Assembly (NCBI GenBank): GCA_963850525.1
Contig: CAWKLQ010000001.1
Location: forward strand, 496,001-560,000
DNA from: JAEMQF01 sp963850525
Lineage (GTDB): Bacteria > Pseudomonadota > Gammaproteobacteria > Burkholderiales > Burkholderiaceae_C
Direction: 5' to 3'
Length of the DNA: 64,000 bases
The notes beneath the pieces were generated by a model. It had not been told where the DNA came from. It saw only the letters and a list, made by a program, of their open reading frames with translations, and did no database searches. Below are positions 1-8,747 of this stretch, piece after piece. How positions within the stretch are numbered: the first letter of the stretch is position 1; each line of letters begins with the position of its first letter. Position numbers and translations under genes: made by a program.

Positions 1-60
1 AAGGCGCGGCAAGCGCTGTACGGCACGCTGCGTGACGAGTGCGGGATTGGGCGAGTTCAA
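1..60 (-). CDS. Partial N-terminus of a possible membrane glycosyltransferase-like protein
   Basis: Reading leftward from a TTG at 58-60, about 20 codons stay open to the window edge and give a proline- and arginine-rich start ending in the motif ALVTQRAVQRLPRL. From memory this resembles the N-terminus of large ArnT-like/GT39 membrane proteins often found downstream of rpmE2 in Burkholderiales; that is recall, not a search. A GTG at 94-96 is an alternative start. No ribosome binding site is visible, and the rest of the gene lies outside the window, so the function is tentative. Confidence 0.3.
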   Translation of the reverse strand, partial: MNSPNPALVTQRAVQRLPRL

Positions 61-111
61 GGTGATCGCTGGGTCGAGGGCCGGATCATGCCGCACCGGC
101 GCACCGGAATG

Positions 112-132
112 AAAAAGGCAGCCGAAGCTGCC
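112..132 (-). terminator. Rho-independent terminator of rpmE2
   Basis: Read on the minus strand, a perfect 6-bp stem (GGCAGC/GCTGCC) closes a TTCG tetraloop and is followed directly by five T residues. It lies 25 bases beyond the rpmE2 stop codon, the expected place for its terminator. Confidence 0.85.
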
Positions 133-156
133 TGTTCCGAACGAGCCGCGCTTGGG

Positions 157-417
157 CTATTTTTTCGGGCCGATGCGGGTGAACTTGTTGCGGAATTTCT
201 CGACTCGCCCACCGAGCGAATCGACGCTCTTTTGCGTGCCGGTATAAAACGGGTGCGATTCGCTCGTCGTTTCCAGCTTGTAGAGCGGCAACTCGCGACC
301 GTCGTCCATCTTGATCGTCTCACGCGTCTGCGCGGTCGAGCGCGTCACGAACTTGAAGCCGTTCGACAAATCGACGAAACAGATCTCGCGATAGCCGGGG
401 TGAATTCCTTCTTTCAT
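157..417 (-). CDS. rpmE2: 50S ribosomal protein L31 type B
   Basis: The 86-residue product is a complete L31 of the type B (zinc-independent) form. It begins MKEGIHPGYREICFVD and contains the family's YKLETTSESHPFYTG segment. The CxxC zinc ligands of type A L31 are absent, which fits the form that replaces the zinc protein when zinc is scarce. L31 binds the large subunit near the central protuberance and helps bridge to the small subunit. The gene lies downstream of rho on the same strand, separated by a 249-bp repeat-bearing spacer, and has its own terminator at 112-132. Confidence 0.95.
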   Translation of the reverse strand: MKEGIHPGYREICFVDLSNGFKFVTRSTAQTRETIKMDDGRELPLYKLETTSESHPFYTGTQKSVDSLGGRVEKFRNKFTRIGPKK

Positions 418-537
418 GCCAGATTCCTTGGTGGTGCGATTGCGGCAGCCACTTCCCGAATTGAAAGCACTTGCCGGCCGCTGAGAGGCGGCGATTGTAG
501 CGTGGTGCGCTGGTGCGCCCTCAGCTCATTCGCTCGA

Positions 538-672
538 GTGGCGCATGGGCCAACGCCGGCCGTCAGTCGCCTTCCGGCGCATGACGCGCGGGCTCAGCCC
601 AGTCGCTCCTATGGCGCCTGGGCCTTCGCCAGCCAACAGTCGCCTTCCGGCGCCTGTTGCGCGGGCTCAGCC
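538..672. repeat. Imperfect tandem duplication between rpmE2 and rho
   Basis: Two roughly 60-base units, about 538-599 and 610-672, share long identical blocks, including AGTCGCCTTCCGGCGC and GCGCGGGCTCAGCC, at a period near 72 bases. Each contains a small hairpin (CGCC-TTCC-GGCG). The right copy runs into the last codons of rho. The duplication may act as a mild 3' structure for rho mRNA, but no T tract follows. Confidence 0.6.
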
Positions 673-1929
673 GCCGCGGCGCATCATGTCGAAGAAGTCG
701 AGGTTGTTCTTCGTCGCCTTCATCTTGTCCAGAATGAACTCCATCGCCTCGATCTCGTCCATGGCGTAGAGGAGTTTGCGCAAGATCCAGGTTTTTTGCA
801 GGATCTCGGGCTTGAGCAACAGCTCTTCGCGGCGCGTCCCTGACTTGTTCAAAAGTATCGACGGGTAGACGCGTTTTTCCGACATGCGCCTGTCCAAGTG
901 GATCTCGCAATTGCCCGTTCCCTTGAATTCCTCGTAGATCACTTCATCCATGCGGCTTCCCGTGTCCACGAGTGCCGTGCCGATGATCGTCAGCGAGCCA
1001 CCTTCTTCGATGTTGCGCGCCGCGCCGAAGAAGCGTTTGGGCCGCTGCAAGGCGTTCGCGTCGACACCGCCGGTCAACACTTTTCCGGACGACGGCAACA
1101 CGTTGTTGTAGGCGCGCGCCAGGCGGGTGATCGAGTCGAGCAGGATCACCACGTCTTTTTTCAGCTCGACCAGGCGCTTCGCGCGCTCGATCACCATTTC
1201 CGCGACTTGCACGTGGCGCGCCGCGGGTTCGTCGAAGGTGGAGCTGATGACTTCGCCGCGCACCGTGCGCTGCATTTCCGTCACTTCTTCCGGCCGTTCG
1301 TCGACCAGCAGGACGATCAGATAGACCTCGGGATAGTTGGCGATCAGCGCGTGTGCCAGGTTTTGCATCATCACGGTCTTGCCGCTCTTGGGCGCGGAGA
1401 CCAGCAGCGCGCGCTGGCCCTTGCCGAGCGGCGCGATCAGGTCGACGATCCGGCTCGTGATGTTTTCGTCTGACTTGGTGTCGCGCTCGAGCTTGAACTG
1501 CTCCTTGGGAAACAGCGGCGTCAAGTTCTCGAACATGATCTTGTGCTTGCTCTCCTCGGGCGTCAGGTCGTTGACCTTGTCGACCTTGACCAGCGCAAAG
1601 TAGCGCTCGCCGTCCTTGGGGACGCGCACTTCGCCTTCGACGGCGTCCCCGGTATGCAGGTTGAAGCGGCGAATCTGGCTCGGGCTGAGGTAGATGTCGT
1701 CGGTGGACGCCATGTAGCTCGCGTCGGGGGAGCGCAGAAAGCCGAATCCGTCGGGCAGGACTTCGAGAACGCCGTCGCCGAACACCTGTTCGCCGCCCTT
1801 GGCGCGGCGTTTCATGATCGCAAACATGAGCTCCTGCTTGCGCATGCGAGCGACGTTTTCGATCTCCAGGGCCTCCCCCATCTTGATGAGCTCGGAGACG
1901 TGGAGGGCTTTGAGTTCTGACAGGTGCAT
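667..1929 (-). CDS. rho: Transcription termination factor Rho
   Basis: The 420-residue product matches full-length Rho, the hexameric RNA-dependent ATPase that ends transcription at rho-dependent sites. The N-terminal Rho domain (MHLSELKALHVSELIKMGEA) is followed by the cold-shock-like RNA-binding fold (GFGFLRSPDASYM), the Walker A loop APKSGKTVMM near residue 185, the Walker B strand VVILLDSITRLARAYN, and the Q- and R-loop region ending in MMRRGG. Nothing is truncated. It follows trxA on the same strand and has a likely promoter of its own at 2190-2220, leaving a leader of about 250 bases, which would leave room for Rho autoregulation as known in enterobacteria. Confidence 0.98.
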   Translation of the reverse strand: MHLSELKALHVSELIKMGEALEIENVARMRKQELMFAIMKRRAKGGEQVFGDGVLEVLPDGFGFLRSPDASYMASTDDIYLSPSQIRRFNLHTGDAVEGEVRVPKDGERYFALVKVDKVNDLTPEESKHKIMFENLTPLFPKEQFKLERDTKSDENITSRIVDLIAPLGKGQRALLVSAPKSGKTVMMQNLAHALIANYPEVYLIVLLVDERPEEVTEMQRTVRGEVISSTFDEPAARHVQVAEMVIERAKRLVELKKDVVILLDSITRLARAYNNVLPSSGKVLTGGVDANALQRPKRFFGAARNIEEGGSLTIIGTALVDTGSRMDEVIYEEFKGTGNCEIHLDRRMSEKRVYPSILLNKSGTRREELLLKPEILQKTWILRKLLYAMDEIEAMEFILDKMKATKNNLDFFDMMRRGG

Positions 1930-2189
1930 GGGGTGGGGTGCGGTGAGAAATGACTCGACGGCCGCTCGATGTTGCGGCGGGAATCCCGACGGGCAGCGTT
2001 CAACAGGTCATCAAGACCCGATGGCGCTCGGCCGCGAAGCTGGGCCTGCGTGGGACGACTCGACCGACACTGCCGGTAACCCGGCCCTATGGCACTTGGG
2101 CGACGCAATCGTCGGCGAATTCTTTTTCGGGGCGTTCGGCCCGGCGGGAGGCAACCGGACCGCTTGACTATAGCCGCGGAATGGCGCCG

Positions 2190-2220
2190 ATTATAGGCGC
2201 CCGTCGACGCTAGCCGTCAA
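2190..2220 (-). promoter_or_regulatory. Probable sigma-70 promoter of rho
   Basis: On the minus strand there is a TTGACG box (2215-2220) and a perfect TATAAT box (2190-2195), separated by 19 bases. The -35 box overlaps the trxA stop codon, so the promoter would drive rho separately from trxA. The spacer is at the long end of the usual range, and GGCGCC repeats surround the -10 box. Confidence 0.6.
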
Positions 2221-2591
2221 CTGCGATTTTGACCTTGGACCGGCGCACTGTGCGCAACCGCGTCAAGGTGCCCGTCGATGAATGCCAGCAACTGCGATTT
2301 CGAGAGGGCGCCGACCTTGGTGGCAGCCAGTTGCCCATCTTTGAAAAGCATCAGCGTCGGGATTCCTCGAATCCCGAACTTGGCCGGCACTTCGCGGTTC
2401 TCGTCGACGTTCATTTTCGTCACCTGAAGCCGCCCGTTGTAGTCTTTCGAGACTTCGTCGAGCAAGGGTGCAATCATCTTGCATGGACCGCACCATTCGG
2501 CCCAGTAGTCGACCAGCACGGGCTTGTCGGATTTCAGGACGTCGCTGTCGAACGACGCATCGGAGACGTGCTTGATCAGGTCGCTGCTCAT
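2217..2591 (-). CDS. trxA: Thioredoxin
   Basis: The 124-residue protein is a classical cytoplasmic thioredoxin. The redox site WCGPC gives Cys34 and Cys37, followed by KMIAPLLDE, and the cis-proline loop is GIRGIPTLMLF. I chose the ATG at 2589-2591 because a GAGG ribosome binding site precedes it and the product then begins MSSDLIKHVSD, as the family does; an upstream ATG at 2654 would add 21 atypical residues. It reads in the same direction as rho and is divergent from the helicase-nuclease pair. Confidence 0.97.
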   Translation of the reverse strand: MSSDLIKHVSDASFDSDVLKSDKPVLVDYWAEWCGPCKMIAPLLDEVSKDYNGRLQVTKMNVDENREVPAKFGIRGIPTLMLFKDGQLAATKVGALSKSQLLAFIDGHLDAVAHSAPVQGQNRS

Positions 2592-2689
2592 GGGATCCTC
2601 GGGCTGGGGGAACCCTTGCGGGCTCCAGGGCACAATCATTCTGACATAAGCCATGCGCGTCGGCGCCGAGCCCCTCCTTCATTTCTCCT

Positions 2690-5362
2690 ATGGCAGAAAT
2701 AGCCTGGATCAGCCTGGACCGGGCAGACTCCCCTGCGGACGTGTGGCGCAGCGTCGCTGCACGCATCGCGGCATCGGCCGCTGACGCGAACCTGGCACTG
2801 CGCGACTGCGTTGTGCTCGTGCCATTCTCCCAATTGTTGCCCCTGGCGCACCGGGCATTTGCGTTGCTGGGGGGCTGGATGCCCAGGGTGGAGACGACAA
2901 GCACGCTGGCGCTGTCGCTGGGGCCGGCTCCCCGGCCCGGCCAGGGCGACTTGACGTTCCAGGTGGCGGTGGATTCGTTGAACGCCGAATCGATGCTGGC
3001 GCACCAGGCGTGGGGCCGCACGTGGGCACGGCGCGATCCGCCGGGCTTGCGGCGCGCCGCAGTGCATCTGGCCCAAACCGCAGCAGCATTGGCGCGCGCT
3101 GCGCATGCCCTGGAGCCGCACGCGCGCGGTGCCTACTTTGCGCGAGCCCGCGAACTTCTCGCGCCGACCGACGGCCTGGGCGCGCGCGAGCGCGCCCTTG
3201 CGCGGATCGCTCTCGAATGGGCGGCACTCGGCGACGCTCCCGCGACCGACCGGCTTTTTGCGCTGCGCCCCGCGGCGTGGTTTGCCGTCAGTGCCGGCGG
3301 CCGCGATGCCTTGACGCTCAACCTGCTCGGTGCGGCACCGCGCCAGACGCCATGCACGATCGTCGACCTTGACGCAGGCCTTGGCGAAACATGCGCTCTG
3401 CGGGCCCCGCTGCACGATCCTTCTCTCGTGGTCTGCGAGGACTTCGAAGACGAAGCCCAGTGCACCGCCGCGCAGGTATTGCACGACCTCGCGCACGGGC
3501 GCCGCCCGGTGGCGTTGATTTCGCAAGACCGGATTCTGGTGCGGCGCGTGCGCGCCTTGCTGGAACGCGAATCGGTCGCCATCCGCGACGAAACCGGCTG
3601 GAAGCTCGCGACGACGCGTGCTGCCGGGCACGTCATGGCTCTGCTGCGCGCGGCTCGGCCTGATGCGTCGACGGACGCGCTGTTCGACTGGCTCAAGGCC
3701 GGGCCGCGCTGGCACGCCGCCGTGGAACCCCTGGACGCGACGATTGCCGCGCTCGAAGACCACTGCCGCCGGTCGAACGTGTCGCGCTTCGCGTCGCTTT
3801 CGAGTCATTCGCTCGACCCACGCAGCGCCGCCCTGCTGCGCCGTGCCCTGGCGTGCCTGCGTGACTTCACGGGCAACGGCGCCAAGCCGCTGCGGCTCTG
3901 GGCGAACGCATTGGCCGCTGCCTTGATGGCTTGCGACGCGTGGGAGTCGCTGCGGCGCGACGACGCCGGTCGCCAGGTGCTGAGCGCACTGGGGCTGACG
4001 CTCGAAGGGGCAGGGAGCGGCGACACAAGCGCCGCTGAGCATGTGGTGCTCAACCTCGACGAGTTCACGCGCTGGGTCGACACGGCACTCGAGTCGGCCA
4101 ACTTCCTGCCGCAGTCGAACGGGGAAAGTACGCAAGCCTCGATCGATGTGGTGATCGCGCCGCTCGCCCAAACGATTGCTCGGCCCTTTGGCGCGGTCGT
4201 GTTTCCGGGGGGCGACCACACACGATTGGGCGCCGCGCACCCGGTTCATCCCTTGCTGAGCGACGCCGAAGCTGTGGCGCTGGGATTGCCCGGCACGGCG
4301 CAGCGCCGCAATTTAGAGCGCCAGGGCTTCGCGCACCTGCTGCACGGCACCGCGGTGACGTATCTGCGGCGCCGGCACGCTGCAGAGCAGCTCCTGGCGA
4401 ACAGCCCTTTCATCGAACAGCTCGCCAACGCGCTGCACGACGTTGGGCGCGGCTTCGCGCCCTGGGCCGACCCGCGAAGAGGCATAGTTGTCGAACCCCG
4501 GCCGGTCGAGCGCAGCGGCCCGGCGGTCGCGGGCATGCTCCCGCAGCGCCTGTCGGCGAGCGCCTTCGAGGCCTTGCGCGAATGCCCGTACCGATTCTTT
4601 GCCAAGGTTGTGCTTCGCCTGCGCGAGCCTGACGAGCTCGAGCGGGACATTGAAAAGCGCGACTATGGGACCTGGCTGCACGCCGTGCTGCACCGTTTTC
4701 ACCTGGACCGGGGGCAGCCTGCAGAGTCTGCCGTTGAAGTGCAGCGCCTCACGGCACTTGCACGCGCCTGCCAGCTCGACTTTGGCCTGGACGACGCCGA
4801 GTTCCTGCCTTTCGCTGCGTCGTTCAAGGCCCTGGCGCCGCGCTACATCGAGTGGCTGCACGAGCGCGACCGTGAAGGCCAGCGTTGGCGGGTTGGCGAG
4901 TACGCCGTGTCGCGCCAGCTCGACGAGACGGAGGGTATCGAGCTCGAGGGCCACATCGACCGAATCGACACGATCGTCGACGGCGTGCGCGCGAGGGCCG
5001 TGTTGATCGACTACAAGACGGGCAGCGTCGAGGCCTTGAAGCGCAAAGTGCGCGAGCCGCTGGAAGACACGCAACTCGCTTTCTACGCGGCACTGTTGCC
5101 GCCGGCCTCGCTCGAGTTCGCGCGCCCCTTGCGCGCCATTTACCTGGCGCTGGACAGTCGCAAGCGCATCGAGGTCATCGAGCACCCCGGCGTCGAAGGG
5201 TCGGCGCAAACCTTGGTCGAAGGGCTCGCGTCGGAGCTTCGACGCATGCGCGATGGGCACGTTTTGCTTCCGTTAGGGGAGGGCGACACCTGCGAGTATT
5301 GCGAGGCACGGGGCCTGTGCCGGCGCGACCATTGGGCCGAACCCGCGACCGACTCCCGATGA
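2690..5362 (+). CDS. AddB-like DNA repair nuclease (PD-(D/E)XK, Fe-S)
   Basis: The 890-residue protein belongs to the betaproteobacterial family often named 'probable DNA repair protein', related to AddB of the AddAB double-strand-break repair complex. The N-terminal helicase-like region is degenerate. The C-terminus carries a RecB-type nuclease motif, HIDRID followed by AVLIDYKTGS (Asp774, Lys776). Four cysteines, C632 and then C868-xx-C871-x5-C877, reproduce the spacing of the AddB iron-sulfur cluster that clasps the nuclease domain. Its stop overlaps the next start (ATGA), so the two subunits are translationally coupled. Confidence 0.9.
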   Translation: MAEIAWISLDRADSPADVWRSVAARIAASAADANLALRDCVVLVPFSQLLPLAHRAFALLGGWMPRVETTSTLALSLGPAPRPGQGDLTFQVAVDSLNAESMLAHQAWGRTWARRDPPGLRRAAVHLAQTAAALARAAHALEPHARGAYFARARELLAPTDGLGARERALARIALEWAALGDAPATDRLFALRPAAWFAVSAGGRDALTLNLLGAAPRQTPCTIVDLDAGLGETCALRAPLHDPSLVVCEDFEDEAQCTAAQVLHDLAHGRRPVALISQDRILVRRVRALLERESVAIRDETGWKLATTRAAGHVMALLRAARPDASTDALFDWLKAGPRWHAAVEPLDATIAALEDHCRRSNVSRFASLSSHSLDPRSAALLRRALACLRDFTGNGAKPLRLWANALAAALMACDAWESLRRDDAGRQVLSALGLTLEGAGSGDTSAAEHVVLNLDEFTRWVDTALESANFLPQSNGESTQASIDVVIAPLAQTIARPFGAVVFPGGDHTRLGAAHPVHPLLSDAEAVALGLPGTAQRRNLERQGFAHLLHGTAVTYLRRRHAAEQLLANSPFIEQLANALHDVGRGFAPWADPRRGIVVEPRPVERSGPAVAGMLPQRLSASAFEALRECPYRFFAKVVLRLREPDELERDIEKRDYGTWLHAVLHRFHLDRGQPAESAVEVQRLTALARACQLDFGLDDAEFLPFAASFKALAPRYIEWLHERDREGQRWRVGEYAVSRQLDETEGIELEGHIDRIDTIVDGVRARAVLIDYKTGSVEALKRKVREPLEDTQLAFYAALLPPASLEFARPLRAIYLALDSRKRIEVIEHPGVEGSAQTLVEGLASELRRMRDGHVLLPLGEGDTCEYCEARGLCRRDHWAEPATDSR

Positions 5363-8300
5363 CCCGCCCCGCCTACCGCATCGACGGGCGCGAGGTCCAT
5401 CGCGACGAGTTCTACCGCCACGCCTGCGACCCCCAACGCAGCGTGCTTGTCGAGGCGTGCGCGGGTGCGGGCAAGACCTGGATGCTGGTCTCTCGCATCT
5501 TGCGCGCACTGCTCGAAGGCGCGCGGCCTCACGAAATTCTGGCGATCACCTTCACGCGCAAGGCGGCCGGGGAAATGCAGGAGCGCCTGAACCAGTGGCT
5601 GCGCGAGTTTGCCGACCCGCAAATGCCGCCGGACCGGAAAATTGCCGAACTGATGGCGCGCGGCGTTGCGGCGCACAGTGCCGCGCAACTCGCACCGCAA
5701 CTGGCCCAGCTGAACGCGAAGTTGCTCGACGAAGCGCGTGCCGTCCAGATTCAGACCTTTCATGCGTGGTTCGCGCAACTGCTGCGGTCCTCGCCCAGCG
5801 AACTGCTCGACGAGATCGGTCTGCGGTCCGACATGGAATTGATCGAAAGAATCGACGACCACCAAGCTGCGGTCTGGCGGCGCTTTCATGGGGCGGTGCG
5901 GCGTGACCGCGCGTGCCTGCAGGATTTCGATGAACTCTGCGCCCAGCGCGGCCGCGCGCGGCTGCGCACATGGCTCGAAGCGACGCTGGAGCGGCGCGTC
6001 GAAATCGAGCGTGCCGATCGCGCCGGTGTGCTCGAGGCCAGCGTCGCTCCACCCTGGGTCGTCTGGCCGGAACTGCAAGTCGACGAGGATCCCGCGCAGA
6101 CCCTGCTTGGGCCACACTGGCGCGTCGCGCTGCGCGACCTGGCCGGTCAACTCGGGCAGGGCCGCGTCCGGGCCAACAGCGCTGCACAGCGTTTGACGCT
6201 TGCGCTGGCGCTGGAGGAGGACGAAGGACGCGGCGTCTTCGACGCCGCGTGGAACGCCTTGTTCACCGCGAATGGCACGCCGCGCAAGGACTTGGGCCAG
6301 GTGCCGGGGCTCGTTGACGTGCAGGTGCGCCTCGAACGCGCCGCGGCGCAGTTGAATCAATACGACGCGCGGCGCGAACACCTGGCGATGGTGCGGCTGT
6401 CGCGGCTGCTGTTGGCCGAGTACGCCGCGTATAAGCGCGAGCAGGGTTTGGCCGACATGTCCGACCTCGAGACCTGTGCGTCGAGCCTGCTTCGCGACGG
6501 CGCCCTCACGGGTTGGATCCAGGAACGTTTGGACGCGCGCTACCGGCACGTGCTGATCGACGAGTTTCAAGACACGAGCCCGCTGCAATGGCACGCCTTG
6601 CGCGCCTGGCTGGAGGGTTACGTGGGTGCCGGCGGTGGCGCAAGTGGCCAGCGCCCGCCTTCGGTGTTTGTCGTCGGGGATCCAAAGCAAAGCATCTATC
6701 GCTTCCGGCGCGCCGAGCCGCGAGTTTTCGAGGCGGTACGCACTTTCGTGCGCGACGCGCTCGGGGGCGTGATTCTCGAATGCGACCATACGCGGCGCAA
6801 CGCGCCTGAAATCGTCGCGCCGCTCAATGCCATCTTCGCGCGCGCCAGCGAACTCGGCGAGTTCGGCGCGTACCGCCGGCACACCACTGAAGTCGCGCCG
6901 AGGGCCCACGCCGGGATTCTGGCTTTGCCTGCGGTCGTGCGGCCGCGGGCGCGCGGCGCAACGGCGCCGGGGGCAGGGGCAGCGTGGCGTGACAGCCTTT
7001 GCACACCGCGCCACAGCGTGGAAGAAGTGCTGCGCGAAGAAGAAGCGCGACACGTCGGCCGGGCTGTCCAGGAACTGATTCGGCGCCACGGCGTCCAGCC
7101 GCGCGAGATCATGGTGCTTTGCCGCAAGCGCCAGTCGCTGCGTCTGGCGGCACAGGCGCTGCGCGAAGTCCATGTGCCGTTCGTCGCCGTCGAAGATCAT
7201 GCCCTGCTCGACGCGCCCGAAGTGCGCGATCTGGTCGCCGTGCTCGACGCCCTGGTGTCGACGTCGCACAACCTGTCGCTCGCGCAGGCGCTGCGCTGCC
7301 CCCTGTTCGGCGCAAGCGACGCCGACCTGATGGCCCTAGCGCAACGTTCCAGCGGTCACGGGTCCTGGTGGACGGCGCTGCTGCAAGAGCCTCCAGCGAG
7401 TGCGGCGTTGCGCCGCGCCGCCGAACTGCTGCGCGGCTGGCACGCTGACGCCACGCGCTTGCCGCCGCATGACCTGCTCGACCGGATCGTGCATCAAGGC
7501 GAATACCGCGAAAGAGTCGCCGCTGCGGTCCCTGCCGATCAATGCCCGGCGGCGCTGCAAGCGATCGACGCCTTGCTCGAGCAGGCGCTGACCTTGGAAG
7601 GCGCGAGATACGCCACGCCCTACAACTTCGTGCGCGCGCTGAAGCGACGCAGCATCCGCGTCACCGCGCCGGCGCGCGCCGACGCCGTGCAGCTCCTCAC
7701 CGTGCACGGCGCCAAGGGATTGGAAGCACGTGTTGTCTTGCTCATGGACGCGCAGCCTGAGGCGGCGTCTTCTCGCGGGCCCAGCGTGCTGGTGGACTGG
7801 CCGGTCGATGCGGATGCGCCGCTTTGCTGCGCGTTCCTGTATTCGGAAGCGCGCTGCCCCGAATCGTTGCGCGACCTGCTGAGCGCTGAAGTGGTGGCGC
7901 GCGATCGCGAAGAGCTGAATGGCCTTTACGTCGCCATGACGCGGGCCAAAGAGCGCCTGATCGTGAGCGCCACCGAACCCCATCGGCAGGCGCCCGGCGT
8001 CTCGTGGTGGCAAAGGGTCGAATCGCACGCCGTCGCGTGGGCAATCGAAGAAGCGGAAGGGGAGTCGCCGATGCCAGCGTCGAACCTGCTCCGGCTGAAG
8101 GGGCTGCCCCCACTCGGGCGCGAGCGCCTCAAAGAACTCGCGCTGCCGACGACAGCGTCGGCAGAGGAACCCGGCGCCATGCAGCGCCGCCTGGGCCGCG
8201 CCGTGCATCGCTTCCTCGAATGGGCGACGCCGAAGCGTGACACCGCTGATGGCTTGCCGGAACTCGCCAGCGCCGCAGCGCGCGAATTCGACGCCTCCGC

Positions 8301-8631
8301 GGACGAGGTGCTGAATGTGGGTCGCGCCATCCTGCAAAGCGTCGACTGCGCGCGATTTTTCGATTCCGCGCAGTTGCGCTGGGCCGGCAACGAGGTCCCG
8401 GTGAGCGACGGCGACGAACTGCTGAGAATCGATCGCCTGGTCTTGTTCGAAGCCGTGGGTGACAAGGTGTGGTGGGTGTTGGACTACAAACTCTCCCACC
8501 AGCCGGAAGAGTTGCCTGCATACCGCGATCAATTGCTGCGCTATCGCAACGCGGTGGCCCGGCTCGAGCCACATGGCGCCGTGCGCTGCGCATTCCTCAC
8601 GGGCCGCGGACAAGTCATCGAGATGCGCTGA
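5359..8631 (+). CDS. AddA-like UvrD-family helicase-nuclease
   Basis: The 1090-residue product is a superfamily 1A helicase fused to a RecB-type nuclease, the presumed partner of the preceding AddB-like protein. Walker A is ACAGAGKTWM (Lys39), motif II is LIDEFQDTS, motif III is VGDPKQSIYRFRRA, motif V is LTVHGAKGLEA and motif VI is YVAMTRAKERL. The C-terminal nuclease shows DRLVLFEA and DYKLS (Asp1042, Lys1044). The ATG at 5359 overlaps the upstream stop; longer in-frame starts lie inside the neighbouring gene. The pair probably resects DNA ends for RecA loading, although Chi recognition cannot be inferred here. Confidence 0.92.
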   Translation: MTRPAYRIDGREVHRDEFYRHACDPQRSVLVEACAGAGKTWMLVSRILRALLEGARPHEILAITFTRKAAGEMQERLNQWLREFADPQMPPDRKIAELMARGVAAHSAAQLAPQLAQLNAKLLDEARAVQIQTFHAWFAQLLRSSPSELLDEIGLRSDMELIERIDDHQAAVWRRFHGAVRRDRACLQDFDELCAQRGRARLRTWLEATLERRVEIERADRAGVLEASVAPPWVVWPELQVDEDPAQTLLGPHWRVALRDLAGQLGQGRVRANSAAQRLTLALALEEDEGRGVFDAAWNALFTANGTPRKDLGQVPGLVDVQVRLERAAAQLNQYDARREHLAMVRLSRLLLAEYAAYKREQGLADMSDLETCASSLLRDGALTGWIQERLDARYRHVLIDEFQDTSPLQWHALRAWLEGYVGAGGGASGQRPPSVFVVGDPKQSIYRFRRAEPRVFEAVRTFVRDALGGVILECDHTRRNAPEIVAPLNAIFARASELGEFGAYRRHTTEVAPRAHAGILALPAVVRPRARGATAPGAGAAWRDSLCTPRHSVEEVLREEEARHVGRAVQELIRRHGVQPREIMVLCRKRQSLRLAAQALREVHVPFVAVEDHALLDAPEVRDLVAVLDALVSTSHNLSLAQALRCPLFGASDADLMALAQRSSGHGSWWTALLQEPPASAALRRAAELLRGWHADATRLPPHDLLDRIVHQGEYRERVAAAVPADQCPAALQAIDALLEQALTLEGARYATPYNFVRALKRRSIRVTAPARADAVQLLTVHGAKGLEARVVLLMDAQPEAASSRGPSVLVDWPVDADAPLCCAFLYSEARCPESLRDLLSAEVVARDREELNGLYVAMTRAKERLIVSATEPHRQAPGVSWWQRVESHAVAWAIEEAEGESPMPASNLLRLKGLPPLGRERLKELALPTTASAEEPGAMQRRLGRAVHRFLEWATPKRDTADGLPELASAAAREFDASADEVLNVGRAILQSVDCARFFDSAQLRWAGNEVPVSDGDELLRIDRLVLFEAVGDKVWWVLDYKLSHQPEELPAYRDQLLRYRNAVARLEPHGAVRCAFLTGRGQVIEMR

Positions 8632-8747
8632 TCGACCACGCAGGCGCTGCGCGCGTGGGGTCGAAATGCGTCGCAAACCGGGTGCTGATCGGTGCTTCGC
8701 GGGCCGGCTCGAAGCCGTCCAATGGGGAAGGTTCACGACTTCGAGCC

